Shown in pieces: positions 26,492-34,784 of a DNA stretch of 64,000 bases. Below the pieces are notes generated by a model, which saw nothing but the letters and a program-made list of their open reading frames with translations, had not been told where the DNA came from and ran no database searches. Source of the stretch: CAXBCP01 sp047638395 (lineage in GTDB: Bacteria > Pseudomonadota > Alphaproteobacteria > MPNO01 > UBA830); assembly GCA_047638395.1 (NCBI GenBank), contig JBLIMV010000002.1, forward strand, positions 62,001-126,000, given 5' to 3'. The position numbers and the translations under genes were made by a program. The stretch's first letter is position 1, and the number at the start of each line of letters is the position of its first letter.

Positions 26492-26692
26492 GGCGGGCAT
26501 GTTATCCCGGAGTACAGGGCGCTGGCTATGCTTATCGCCGACCGAAGACCCCAACCGACAGGGTGGCGGCTGAAACTTCCTGAAACAGGTTGACCCTCCG
26601 AATTACGCTCAATACCATCATCTCAATTGATAAACATCCGGTTCTCACCGAGCCGGAAAAAATTACTGGCTTCATAACAGGAGAGTATTCCC

Positions 26693-27709
26693 ATGAAACT
26701 TCATAATGTCGCGCTTGCGGCCGCCGCTCTTGCCGTCGCTCTGCCCACTGCAGCCTCGGCTCAGAAAATCACACTCAAATACCTCACGGCCTGGGACAAG
26801 CGCTACGAAGGCACGCCCCTGATTGCCTATGATTTCGGCAAGATGGTCGAAAAGGCGTCCGAGGGGCGAATCAATTTCAAATTCTCCGGCCCCGAAGTCA
26901 TCAAGCCGAACCAGCAGTTCCAGCCGACCGCATCCGGCGTGTTCGATATGAACCTGTCCGTTGCACCGTACTATTTCGGTACAACGGGTGTTTCGATGGC
27001 CTTCTTCGCGATGCCGCCGTCGACAGAGATCTGGCGTGAAAAGGGTTACTGGCAGTATTCCGATAAGGAAATGCAGCGTTTCGGGCTGAAGATGATTTCG
27101 CATCTTCTTGGCGGCAGCACCGCCAGCATGTTCCAGGTCATGCTGAAGGAACCGCTCGCAAATACCATCAAACCGCTGACCGGCAAGAAAATCCGCGCCA
27201 ACGCACTGTACCGTCCGATTGTTGAGCCGCTTGGCGGATCGATGGTCAATCTCAGCGGTGGTCAGATTTATGCCGCGCTGCAGCGTGGCGTCGTTGACGG
27301 CGCTGCCTGGCCGGTCCTCGGCGCGGTCAACTTCAAATGGTTCGAAGTCGCCAAGTACATGATGCGCCCGCGCTTCGGTGTGTCGCCTTACACGGTGACG
27401 ATGAACCTCAACAAGTTCAACAAAATGTCCAAGGCGGACCAGACGCTATTGCTCGACATGGGTCGCAAACTCGAACAGGAAGTTCCGGCCCGTTTCGACG
27501 CGGCGACCAACGGTGAAATCGCGAAGCTCAAGGAACTGGGCGTCAAGGAAACCTCTGTTTCCCCTGAAGTTGCCAAGAGCATGATCGACGGCTTCATCAA
27601 GGGCATCTGGAATCTTTCCATGGCCGGCAACAAGAAAACTGCCGGACGTGTCATGGAGCTCTATGAACTGGCGAAATCCCAGGGCGACGCACCCGACAGC
27701 CTGAAATAA
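26693..27709 (+). CDS. TRAP transporter substrate-binding protein (DctP family), system 1
   Basis: 338 residues with a signal peptide to about residue 23. It has the DctP fold: GKKIRANALYRPIVEPLGGS contains the usual Arg-rich ligand region, and AALQRGVVDGA matches the family motif. An AGGAGAG ribosome site precedes the ATG. It is the first gene of a complete P-Q-M operon (27749 and 28285 follow). Ligand unknown; DctP proteins usually bind carboxylates, and the Arg in KIRAN is probably the carboxylate ligand. Confidence 0.94.
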   Translation: MKLHNVALAAAALAVALPTAASAQKITLKYLTAWDKRYEGTPLIAYDFGKMVEKASEGRINFKFSGPEVIKPNQQFQPTASGVFDMNLSVAPYYFGTTGVSMAFFAMPPSTEIWREKGYWQYSDKEMQRFGLKMISHLLGGSTASMFQVMLKEPLANTIKPLTGKKIRANALYRPIVEPLGGSMVNLSGGQIYAALQRGVVDGAAWPVLGAVNFKWFEVAKYMMRPRFGVSPYTVTMNLNKFNKMSKADQTLLLDMGRKLEQEVPARFDAATNGEIAKLKELGVKETSVSPEVAKSMIDGFIKGIWNLSMAGNKKTAGRVMELYELAKSQGDAPDSLK

Positions 27710-27748
27710 GGCTGGCTGAAACCAAAGAAGAAAAAGAGCGTTCCGGAA

Positions 27749-28285
27749 ATGATAGTTGTGCGTGGAATCTGCCGTCTTCATGACGCGCTGACAGACGCCG
27801 GCTACGTTGCCGGGGCGCTCGCTCTTTTTACAATGGCCGCGATCTATTGCTATGAGGTCGTGACGCGATACTTCCTCGGCGTCGCCACCGATTGGGCCAA
27901 CGACACGTTTTCGAACCTTCTTGTTATTATGATTTTTGCGATGGTGCCGCACGCGACGCGTGCCGGACAGCACATCGCCATCAGCCTTCTCTGGGAACTC
28001 GTTCCCTCCTGGCGGACTTTCCTGAAAATTCTCACCGGTGTGGTCGGCGTCGCAGTTTGCCTGTTCGCCGCCTGGATGAGCTTCGGTGAAAACCTCCGGC
28101 ATCTCGAGATGGAGCTGGTCACCGAACAGAACCATCCCGTCCCCAAGATCTGGATGTCAGCCTGGTTATCCTACGGGTTTATCGGCGCGGCGCTGTATTT
28201 CCTGCGCAGCCTGCTCCCGGGAGAAACGGTCAAACCTAAGTCGTGGATCACGCCGAAGCGTGAAACCACTGTGGGCGAAATCTGA
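27749..28285 (+). CDS. TRAP transporter small permease (DctQ), system 1
   Basis: 178-residue inner-membrane protein with four predicted helices. It resembles the DctQ family in the ALFTMAAIYCYEVVTRYF helix and the central FSNLLVIMIFAMVPHATRAGQHI stretch. It lies 39 bases after the DctP gene and overlaps the DctM start by one base (TGATG). The small and large permease subunits form one transporter driven by the Na+ gradient. Confidence 0.92.
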   Translation: MIVVRGICRLHDALTDAGYVAGALALFTMAAIYCYEVVTRYFLGVATDWANDTFSNLLVIMIFAMVPHATRAGQHIAISLLWELVPSWRTFLKILTGVVGVAVCLFAAWMSFGENLRHLEMELVTEQNHPVPKIWMSAWLSYGFIGAALYFLRSLLPGETVKPKSWITPKRETTVGEI

Positions 28286-29598
28286 TGGAGATGGAGTGGT
28301 ACTGGACCCTCACGATCGGTATCGCGATTCTGGTCGCGCTTTTTATGACCGGCGCGCCGATCTTCCTCGCCTTCCTGATTATTATCGTCTCCGGCGTGGT
28401 GCTGCTGCTGGGCGATTCCGCTTTCGGGATGGTGGTCAATTCGATTTACGAGACGGGGACGACCGCCGCCCTCGGTACGGTGCCGCTGTTCATCCTTCTT
28501 GGTGAGATTCTCTTCAGATCGGGCTGTATGGAGGTCCTGCTGGATTCGATCGACAAGCTGGTCGGACGGGTTCGCGGACGCCAGTACATCCTGTCGATTT
28601 CGCTGTCCACCGTGCTGGGCGCGTTGTCCGGCTCTGCTATCGCCGTCGGCGCCATGCTGGGCCGGTCGCTGCTGCCGATCATGCGGGGACGCGGCTACGA
28701 CACCAAGCTGTCCATCGGCACCATTCTGGCAGGCGCCTGTCTTGCACCGATCATCCCACCGTCGATCCTCGCAATCATTGTCGGCACGCTGGCCGACGTT
28801 TCCATCGCCTCGCTGCTGATTGCCGGCGTCATCCCCGGCATCTTTCTGGCAGTTCTGTTTGTGTCGGCCTGCCTGATCAAGGTGCGGCTCGACCCGTCGC
28901 TGGCCCCGGTCGAAGAAGAAGGCGAGACGATCGACTTTAAGGGCAAATTGCGCGCCGCAGCCGGTCTTCTGCCCTTTACCTTCATCATCTTCATGGTCAT
29001 GGGACTGATCATGCTGGGCGTGGCGACCCCGTCCGAATCGGCGGCGACCGGCGTGTTCGGCGCCATCGTGACCGCCGCCTACTACAAGCGCCTCAACTTC
29101 CGCATGCTTTACGAATCCGTGGGCGAGGCCGCGTTGCTGGCCTCCGTCATCATGCTGATCCTGTGCAGCGCCGTGATGTTCACCCAGCTTCTTGCCTTTA
29201 CCGGTGCGACAGCCGCCCTGACCGAAGTCGTCACCACGATGGACGTCAATCGCTGGGTCATGTTCTTCATGATGATGCTGCTGCCCTTCGTGCTCTGCAT
29301 GTTTATCGATCAGCTCGGCCTGATGCTGATCGTTGTGCCGATTTATCTGCCGATCCTGAAAGTGCTCGAATTCGATCCGGTCTGGTTCTGGCTGCTGTTC
29401 CTGCTCAACATCACGCTGGGCGCGATCACACCGCCGTTCGGCTACGTGATGTTCGCCGTGAAAGCCGCCGCGCAGGATGTCAGCATGGGCGAGATATTCA
29501 GCGCGTCCTGGCTGTTTGTCGGGCTGACGCTATTCGGCATGTTCGTGATGGCGCTGTTCCCCGAAATCGTGACCTTCCTGCCCGAACTGGTGCAGTAG
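28285..29598 (+). CDS. TRAP transporter large permease (DctM), system 1
   Basis: 437-residue inner-membrane protein with about 12 helices. DctM signatures include GSAIAVGAMLGRSLLPIM, IIPPSILAIIVG and NITLGAITPPFGYVMF. Starts within the stop of the DctQ gene. A strong Rho-independent terminator lies just past the stop. Nothing adjacent reveals a substrate, but the TRAP cassettes sit among oxygenase genes, suggesting organic acids. Confidence 0.94.
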   Translation: MEMEWYWTLTIGIAILVALFMTGAPIFLAFLIIIVSGVVLLLGDSAFGMVVNSIYETGTTAALGTVPLFILLGEILFRSGCMEVLLDSIDKLVGRVRGRQYILSISLSTVLGALSGSAIAVGAMLGRSLLPIMRGRGYDTKLSIGTILAGACLAPIIPPSILAIIVGTLADVSIASLLIAGVIPGIFLAVLFVSACLIKVRLDPSLAPVEEEGETIDFKGKLRAAAGLLPFTFIIFMVMGLIMLGVATPSESAATGVFGAIVTAAYYKRLNFRMLYESVGEAALLASVIMLILCSAVMFTQLLAFTGATAALTEVVTTMDVNRWVMFFMMMLLPFVLCMFIDQLGLMLIVVPIYLPILKVLEFDPVWFWLLFLLNITLGAITPPFGYVMFAVKAAAQDVSMGEIFSASWLFVGLTLFGMFVMALFPEIVTFLPELVQ

Positions 29599-29616
29599 GG
29601 AAAAACCCGGACCAAG

Positions 29617-29647
29617 AAAAACCCCGGCAAATGGCCGGGGTTTTTTA
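29617..29647. terminator. bidirectional Rho-independent terminator
   Basis: A 7-bp perfect stem (CCCCGGC with GCCGGGG) around AAATG is flanked by A residues on the left and TTTTTT on the right. It can end both the TRAP system 1 operon and the convergent cupin gene. Confidence 0.9.
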
Positions 29648-29667
29648 TTGACGCATCCGCGCTGAAT

Positions 29668-30069
29668 TTATTTCAGCTGAACGCCCTTGTTTTCACCATC
29701 GAGAAAAATGTTCGGCTTCAGGAACATCGACAGGATCAGCGCGCCGTCCGGGGCCCAGGCATCATGCTGACTTCCCGGCGGGCGCCACACATAATTGCCC
29801 GCCGTGATCGTGCCTTCATCATCGACCAGCGATCCTTCGAGCACGAAGGTCTGTTCCAGTTCGACATGCTCGTGAAACGTCAGTTTGGACCCCGGCGCCC
29901 ATTTGAACAGGGCCGTCATCATGCCGGTCTCTTCGTCCTGCATCAGCACCTTCATCTCGATCCCTTCACACGGTGTCGGCTTCCAGGGGATTTCATCGAC
30001 CTGAACAAAGCGCGAGGCAAGATCGGGCAGGGCATCGTGATCTTTGAAAAGCGGGGTAACGACAGCCAT
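29668..30069 (-). CDS. cupin-domain protein (ChrR-like)
   Basis: 133-residue single cupin from the ATG at 30069, preceded by AGGAGT. Metal motif 1 is FHEHVELEQTFVLEG, giving His, His, Glu; motif 2 is around WRPPGSQHDAW, giving the third His. This fits the cupin_7/ChrR-like group, which includes small dioxygenases and metal-binding anti-sigma domains. There is no zinc N-terminal ChrR domain, so it is likely an enzyme or ligand-binding protein. It converges with TRAP system 1. Confidence 0.88.
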   Translation of the reverse strand: MAVVTPLFKDHDALPDLASRFVQVDEIPWKPTPCEGIEMKVLMQDEETGMMTALFKWAPGSKLTFHEHVELEQTFVLEGSLVDDEGTITAGNYVWRPPGSQHDAWAPDGALILSMFLKPNIFLDGENKGVQLK

Positions 30070-30158
30070 GGGAGAGACTCCTGATTGTTGCATCATTGTT
30101 GCTGTGGATACCCTGCGGCACCCTGTCCCGACACTTTCCTACGCCCTGCCCGCTTCCG

Positions 30159-31094
30159 TCAAGCCGCCGCCTGCATCGCCAGACTGATCTGTTCGATATG
30201 GCGGTGATCGGTCCCGCAACATCCACCGAGCACACTCAGTTGCGGGTGGGCCCGCATCAGCTCGGCAAACTGACCGCCAAGCTCGACGGGATTGCCGTCA
30301 TCCAGCACCTCGGCATTGTCGAGCTCTTCATGACTGCACGAAGACGCATTTGCCCGCAGACCGCGGATACGCGGCGTCGCGGCCAGGGCTGCCCCGAAAT
30401 GGGTCGGGTGCGCGCAGTTAATCATGAAGTATGCAGGACCATTGCCGGTCGCCGCATCCACGCACCCGACAGCATCGCAAAGGGTTTGCCCCGTTGGAAG
30501 TCTTCCGTCGGTCTCCACCGTGAACGAGATCGCGACGGGGATGCCCGCTTTCTGCGACGCCCGGGTAATGCCGATGGCTTCCGGTACATTCGTCATGGTG
30601 AGGGCAGAAATCAGGTCCGCCGCCGTATCGGCAAGGACGCTGATCTGTTGTGCGTGATACGCCTCGGCGTCGGCCTCGGTCATCAGCATGCCCGGATCGT
30701 AGCCATCACCGCGCGGGCCGACGCAGCCGCTGATCACCATCGGGGTGGCATCGGTTTCCTGCATGAAACGCACATCTTCGAGAAATCCGATGCAGTCCCG
30801 GTTGATGCGCGTCATATCAGCGTCTGTCAGCCCGAGCTGGGCCGTCCAGTCGGGGCTTGCACGCCAGGTTGCGCTTTCGAGCAGGAGGCCTACCCCGGCC
30901 TGTTTTGCGAGCGGGATATAGCGGTCAAAGTAATCGCGCAGCCGCTGGCGTCCGGCTTCGCTGTCGAGCAGGTGGAAAGCCGCAAAAAGCGGCAGCTCGA
31001 TCCCTTCCTGAAAAACCATCACGGTTTCGAGGCCCCCATCGGTCAGAATGGTTTTGCCGTTCAGTTGCGGCAGGCTGGATCTGTATTTTGTCAT
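30159..31094 (-). CDS. homocysteine S-methyltransferase family protein
   Basis: 311-residue cytoplasmic enzyme of the Hcy S-methyltransferase (MmuM/BHMT) TIM-barrel fold. The zinc ligands are the Cys in INCAHP and the CC pair in GGCCGTDHRH; GGLETVM opens the barrel. ATG at 31094 was preferred (AAGGA 8 bases upstream); ATG at 31103 is possible. Methyl donor may be S-methylmethionine or a betaine-type compound. A TauD/TfdA gene lies upstream on the same strand across a 361-base gap that contains a small ORF on the other strand. Confidence 0.9.
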   Translation of the reverse strand: MTKYRSSLPQLNGKTILTDGGLETVMVFQEGIELPLFAAFHLLDSEAGRQRLRDYFDRYIPLAKQAGVGLLLESATWRASPDWTAQLGLTDADMTRINRDCIGFLEDVRFMQETDATPMVISGCVGPRGDGYDPGMLMTEADAEAYHAQQISVLADTAADLISALTMTNVPEAIGITRASQKAGIPVAISFTVETDGRLPTGQTLCDAVGCVDAATGNGPAYFMINCAHPTHFGAALAATPRIRGLRANASSCSHEELDNAEVLDDGNPVELGGQFAELMRAHPQLSVLGGCCGTDHRHIEQISLAMQAAA

Positions 31095-31263
31095 CGTGGT
31101 CATCCTTGTTTTTCGGGTTGAGTGCGGGTGTGCATGCACTACTGAATCAACCAAACACGCCACGTTGCGGAATAATCCCCGCCTGGACAAAAAAACTTAT
31201 CATATGATATATATAAATTCGCAACGGAAACGACCCGATCACAGAAAGGTCACAGCACATAAC

Positions 31264-31307
31264 GTCTGCGTGCGTGTGACGACCGACACAGGACATCGCA
31301 CGCAGAC
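31264..31307 (+). promoter_or_regulatory. long inverted repeat, likely RNA hairpin
   Basis: Perfect 11-bp arms GTCTGCGTGCG (31264-31274) and CGCACGCAGAC (31297-31307) enclose 22 bases that hold a further TGTG/CACA pairing. It lies 31 bases before the start of a small ORF with a strong ribosome site. On the minus strand it would sit in the leader of the methyltransferase gene. Confidence 0.6.
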
Positions 31308-31338
31308 ACGTCAATATCTGCGCGAACAAGGAGCACTG

Positions 31339-31434
31339 ATGATGCTGAAATCCCGGTTATATAATCTTCAATACGGATTTGCCGCGACAATGCTGCGCGC
31401 GATTTCCTGCCGGTTGAACGCCTGCTGCCGGTAG
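31339..31434 (+). CDS. 31-residue small ORF ending in Asn-Ala-Cys-Cys-Arg
   Basis: Short frame with an exact AAGGAG ribosome site 5 bases before the first of two ATG codons. It is basic and has three Cys, two of them adjacent at the end (NACCR then stop). That resembles amino-acid-sensing leader peptides that carry Cys codons, though no gene follows on the plus strand. It lies opposite the tail region of the TauD/TfdA gene. Whether it is translated is unknown. Confidence 0.4.
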   Translation: MMLKSRLYNLQYGFAATMLRAISCRLNACCR

Positions 31435-31455
31435 ATTGTTCGATTGCGGAACTGA

Positions 31456-32304
31456 CTAGGCGGCCGCCCCATACGCCGCTTCGGGCGCGTGCCCTGCGAC
31501 CGTGGTCCGGCGCAGGACCCGCGATTGTGATGGATCGAACCAGGTCCGCGCATGCAGCGTGCACATGTTGTCCCACATCACCAGGTCGCCCGGTGTCCAG
31601 ACATGCTCGTAACAATGAGCAGAATCTTCAAGCACCTGAAACAGATCCTCTAGCAACGCGTCGCTCTCGGCCCGGTCCATACCGACGATATGGTCGGTCA
31701 TGAGGCGGTTGATGTAGAGCACTTCGCGGCCCGTTTCCGGATGACGAATGACAACCGGATGCGCGTAGCGCGGCGCATCGGGTGAGCTTTCGTTGAGCTT
31801 CATCGTCGAGTTCGCATCATAATCGTAAACGTTCAGGGCTTTCAGACCCTGAAGCCGTGATTTCATTGCATCGTCCAGTGATTCATAGGCACGGTACGCA
31901 TTGGCGAATTTGGTATTCCCGCCTTCGGCAGGGATCTCGAGCGCAAACAGGATCGTCGCCCGCGACGGGGTTTCGTAATAACACTGGTCGGTATGGAACT
32001 GCATTTCGCCCTCGGGCAAGACGCTTTCCATCCCGTCGACCTTCTTGTTCGCCACGTACATAAAGTTCTGCGGACCTTCATCGACCACTTTGACGGTGCG
32101 CACTTCCTGGCGTGGCCCGAACCATTCGGTAAAGGCGATCTGGTCGTCGCCCGACAGGTCCTGCCCCGGAATCACAACGACGAAATTCTCCAGCCACGCC
32201 TGACGAATTTCCGTCATCGTCGCATCGTCGAGACCGTCACGTAGATCGACACCGGTCAGTCGCGCACCGACGGCCTCCGACATCCGTTGAACTGAAATGG
32301 ACAT
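31456..32304 (-). CDS. TauD/TfdA-family 2-oxoglutarate dioxygenase
   Basis: 282 residues from ATG 32304, preceded by GGAGG. Fe(II) ligands are visible as HxD in QFHTDQCYYE and the distal His in CTLHARTWFDP, followed by the Arg in SRVLRRTT that binds 2-oxoglutarate. The N-terminal VGARLTGVDLRDGLDD is a family signature. It is divergent from the PaaABC-like operon, with the FNR-type box in between. Substrates in the family include sulfonates, phenoxyacetates and betaines. The link to a methyltransferase gene hints at methylated or sulfur-containing substrates. Confidence 0.92.
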   Translation of the reverse strand: MSISVQRMSEAVGARLTGVDLRDGLDDATMTEIRQAWLENFVVVIPGQDLSGDDQIAFTEWFGPRQEVRTVKVVDEGPQNFMYVANKKVDGMESVLPEGEMQFHTDQCYYETPSRATILFALEIPAEGGNTKFANAYRAYESLDDAMKSRLQGLKALNVYDYDANSTMKLNESSPDAPRYAHPVVIRHPETGREVLYINRLMTDHIVGMDRAESDALLEDLFQVLEDSAHCYEHVWTPGDLVMWDNMCTLHARTWFDPSQSRVLRRTTVAGHAPEAAYGAAA

Positions 32305-32429
32305 GTTTTCCTCCACACCGATAATTACTTCGATATCTAATTAATATTAAAGGTCATGCACCACGGAGTGTCAATTGTCCGCCGACGTGACGCAACCGGG
32401 GCGATTCATAGTCGTACCAACGGTGCCGA

Positions 32430-32443
32430 TTGATCCAGATCAA
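32430..32443. promoter_or_regulatory. perfect FNR/FixK-type box
   Basis: TTGATCCAGATCAA matches the FNR/Anr/FixK consensus TTGAT-N4-ATCAA exactly. The centre is 85 bases before the PaaA-like ATG. A CAATAT element at 32466-32471 is spaced as a -10 for class II activation (box centre near -41.5), which would put a start near 32478. It lies 126 bases from the divergent TauD/TfdA start. Confidence 0.75.
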
Positions 32444-32521
32444 AGAAAATAATCCGTCTACGGAGCAATATTCCCAAAACGATTGTCGTCTGACGACACC
32501 AAATCCGGATGAGGGAACACC

Positions 32522-33505
32522 ATGGCCACACGTATCAAAGACGATCTGTATGACGAAGCGGCGGAACTGGCACTTCAGCACCGCGTCAAGGCGGGCTATG
32601 TCGTCGAGGACGAAGCAGAAATGACTCCGCGCTATCGCGAGGTTGTCACCAACACCATGCATATCGCGGCCGATCTCGAGATGATGACGTTGCCGGTATA
32701 CCATCCCGCCCTGCTCGAAGCGCCGACGCTGGAAGATCGCATTGCCGTGGCCGCAGCCATCCAGGACGAACTGGGTCACGCGCAGGTCATGTACCGGATG
32801 CTTGAAGATTTCGGCTATGACACGGTTGAATTGCTGTTCGAACGCGACCCCGCCGAATTCCGCACGTTCTACATGATCGAACATCCCCAGCATGACTACA
32901 TTGAATGTTGCGTCGCCATGCTGCTGGGCGACCGCGCCGGATATACAACAACGCGCGACCTGGAAGAGAACTGCTCATTCGGCCCCTATGCCCGGTCCCT
33001 CCGCAAGGTCAATTTCGAGGAACAGTGGCATGTGGGTCACGGCGAACGCTGGGTGAAGTTTTTCTGGAACCATTCGCCGGAAACCCGCAAACGGGTTCAA
33101 AAATACGTGGATTTCATTTTTCCGATGTCGGCAATGTGGTTCGGCGTCCCGGATTTGATGAAAAAGCGGACGGACCAGCTTGCCTACAAGATCCGCGGCG
33201 CCTCAAACGACGAAATGCGGCAGCGCTGGCTGACCGAAGTCGTCCCCTATTGCGAACAGGTCGGCATCGATATCCCCGCCCATTTCGACAAGGACAGGAA
33301 CGAATACGTACTCGATTTCGTGCCGCCGATCCTGCTGAACGAAGACACCGGGATATGGGACTACACCACCGTCACCTGGGAAGAAAAATTTGCGCAGTGG
33401 CGCAAGGGCGGGCGCAACAAGGTTGCGGCGCTCGAACGATTGCAGGGCGAATGCTGGGGTAAAGAATTCTGGGCGGGGAATTCTGATACGGGAATAGAGA
33501 CATGA
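32522..33505 (+). CDS. PaaA-like diiron oxygenase alpha subunit
   Basis: 327-residue ferritin-like diiron protein resembling the catalytic subunit of phenylacetyl-CoA epoxidase. Carboxylate and His ligands are visible: E53, E83-x-x-H86 in QDELGHAQ, probably E128, and E167-x-x-H170 in FEEQWHVGHG. The family activates O2 to hydroxylate or epoxidise CoA-bound aromatics. PaaA of E. coli is 309 residues. The paaB-like gene overlaps its stop as ATGA. No paaE reductase or paaD maturation gene follows. The true substrate may not be phenylacetyl-CoA. Confidence 0.88.
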   Translation: MATRIKDDLYDEAAELALQHRVKAGYVVEDEAEMTPRYREVVTNTMHIAADLEMMTLPVYHPALLEAPTLEDRIAVAAAIQDELGHAQVMYRMLEDFGYDTVELLFERDPAEFRTFYMIEHPQHDYIECCVAMLLGDRAGYTTTRDLEENCSFGPYARSLRKVNFEEQWHVGHGERWVKFFWNHSPETRKRVQKYVDFIFPMSAMWFGVPDLMKKRTDQLAYKIRGASNDEMRQRWLTEVVPYCEQVGIDIPAHFDKDRNEYVLDFVPPILLNEDTGIWDYTTVTWEEKFAQWRKGGRNKVAALERLQGECWGKEFWAGNSDTGIET

Positions 33506-33759
33506 AACGCAAAAAAATTCAGCGCAAACGTGAAATCGGCGGCGCCAGCCCTAAATTTTACGAAGTCTTCGCCCGCAAGACGTCCGACGACCCGCTCACA
33601 CATGTCGGCTCGATCGAAGCGCCGAACGATGCGCTGGCCGAAGTCCGCGCCTGGTACATCCATGACGAGCACGAATGGCGCGAACTCTGCGTTGTTCCAA
33701 CCGCGGCAATCATCGCGGTCACCGAGCGTGGCCGGAACGTCAAAATCAAGGAGGTCTGA
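33502..33759 (+). CDS. PaaB-like small subunit
   Basis: 85-residue protein matching the PaaB family, the structural subunit that helps assemble the phenylacetyl-CoA epoxidase complex in E. coli (95 residues there). It has YEVFARKTSDDPLTHVGSIEA, typical of PaaB. Starts in a 4-base overlap with the PaaA-like stop and is followed by a one-base gap to the PaaC-like gene. This preserved A-B-C order supports a functional oxygenase. Confidence 0.88.
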   Translation: MKRKKIQRKREIGGASPKFYEVFARKTSDDPLTHVGSIEAPNDALAEVRAWYIHDEHEWRELCVVPTAAIIAVTERGRNVKIKEV

Positions 33760-33760
33760 C

Positions 33761-34540
33761 ATGCGGTTTTCAGTAGATAATCTGGACGGCGCGGCCAGAA
33801 CCGCGTTCGAAAACGATCTGTTCGCCATCGCCGACACCAAATTCGTGCTCGGCAACTGGTATACCCGCAGCATTATGAACGGTCGCTCGCTGCCCGATTT
33901 CGCGGCGCTGACCGCGATGACCGGCGCGGCGTACGGACATACGCGTTCGCTTTGGCAGTACCTGGTCAATTTCGGGCACGTCTATAGCTGGATCGAAAGG
34001 GGCCGCGGCGCCGGCGAAATCCGGTCGATGAACATGCTCGACACACCGCCGACGAGCTGGCCGGACTTCATCGCCGCCACCTGGCTGGCAGAACAGGCAA
34101 CGTGGATGGCAATCTCCGGCTATCTCAACTGCCCGGACCGGGCACTCGCCGGGCTTGCAGAAAAAATCGGCGAGGAATCCTATTTTCATCTCAAATATGC
34201 CGAAGGCTGGATGGAAATCCTGTCAGAATCCGCGGCAGACACCCGCACCTTCGCCGCGGCGCTCGAAAAGCGCTATCCGGTCGCTCTCGCCTGGTTCGGC
34301 GCGGCAAAGCGCACCGATGTGCTGAAAACGGCCAAATTGCGGGACGTACCGCCGGCGAAGCTGCAAAAAGCTTTCGCGGCCGAGATTGCCAAGGGCTCTG
34401 CCTGGGCCGGCAAGGCCGTCTCCCTGCCGGGCGCGGCACCGGAGATACCGGGCTGGATTGGTGCCAACCGCCGGGCCGGGCCGCTGCCCGACCGCCTGTT
34501 CGACGCCATCCGCTTCCGCGATCCGGAGGCTGCCCACTAA
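33761..34540 (+). CDS. PaaC-like structural subunit
   Basis: 259-residue ferritin-like protein of the PaaC type, which dimerises with PaaA but has lost a functional iron site in the known enzyme. Seen are FAIADTKFVLGNWYTRSIMNG at the N-terminus and EKIGEESYFHLKYAEGW with a residual E..H pair. The ATG at 33761 has GGAGG 6 bases upstream. It closes the A-B-C operon; the TRAP system 2 gene starts 244 bases later behind its own promoter-like elements. Confidence 0.86.
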   Translation: MRFSVDNLDGAARTAFENDLFAIADTKFVLGNWYTRSIMNGRSLPDFAALTAMTGAAYGHTRSLWQYLVNFGHVYSWIERGRGAGEIRSMNMLDTPPTSWPDFIAATWLAEQATWMAISGYLNCPDRALAGLAEKIGEESYFHLKYAEGWMEILSESAADTRTFAAALEKRYPVALAWFGAAKRTDVLKTAKLRDVPPAKLQKAFAAEIAKGSAWAGKAVSLPGAAPEIPGWIGANRRAGPLPDRLFDAIRFRDPEAAH

Positions 34541-34697
34541 CGGGGGCCATTGGCAGATCGACAAACCGGGGACGGAAGCGCGTCCCAGCAATCTCTCTCA
34601 TATCCGCGAAGATATCTGTTCTTTGCGCCGTATTGTCACGTATTCCGGACGATTTTTACCCGCTGGCGCCGCCGGCATACCTGTCGGCATACCGAAA

Positions 34698-34752
34698 AAA
34701 TGAACGTGTCCAAAAATAATGAACACGTGCATTTTTTTGGAGATGGTATAAT
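34698..34752 (+). promoter_or_regulatory. extended -10 promoter with inverted-repeat operator
   Basis: TGG-TATAAT is an extended -10 element at 34744-34752. A 12-of-14 matched inverted repeat (arms AAATGAACGTGTCC and GAACACGTGCATTT, 9-base spacer) spans 34698-34734 and covers the -35 area. GGGAGGA and the ATG of the TRAP gene follow at 34771 and 34785. A repressor-binding site is plausible. Confidence 0.55.
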
Positions 34753-34784
34753 CTTAGAACAAATAAATTTGGGAGGAATTCAAA

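Larger units (their letters stand above)
31095..31455. other. 361-base non-coding gap with hairpin and small ORF
   Basis: This gap separates the methyltransferase gene from the upstream TauD/TfdA gene, both on the minus strand. Its left half is AT-rich, with ATCATATGAT and a TATATATAAA run that could be a plus-strand promoter (TGGACA near 31180 as -35). It contains the inverted repeat and the small ORF listed separately. No known riboswitch was recognised. Confidence 0.6.

Noticed and set aside
26621..26640. FNR box upstream of TRAP system 1
   Set aside because: Only the left half (TTGAT) matches well; the right half differs in two of five positions.
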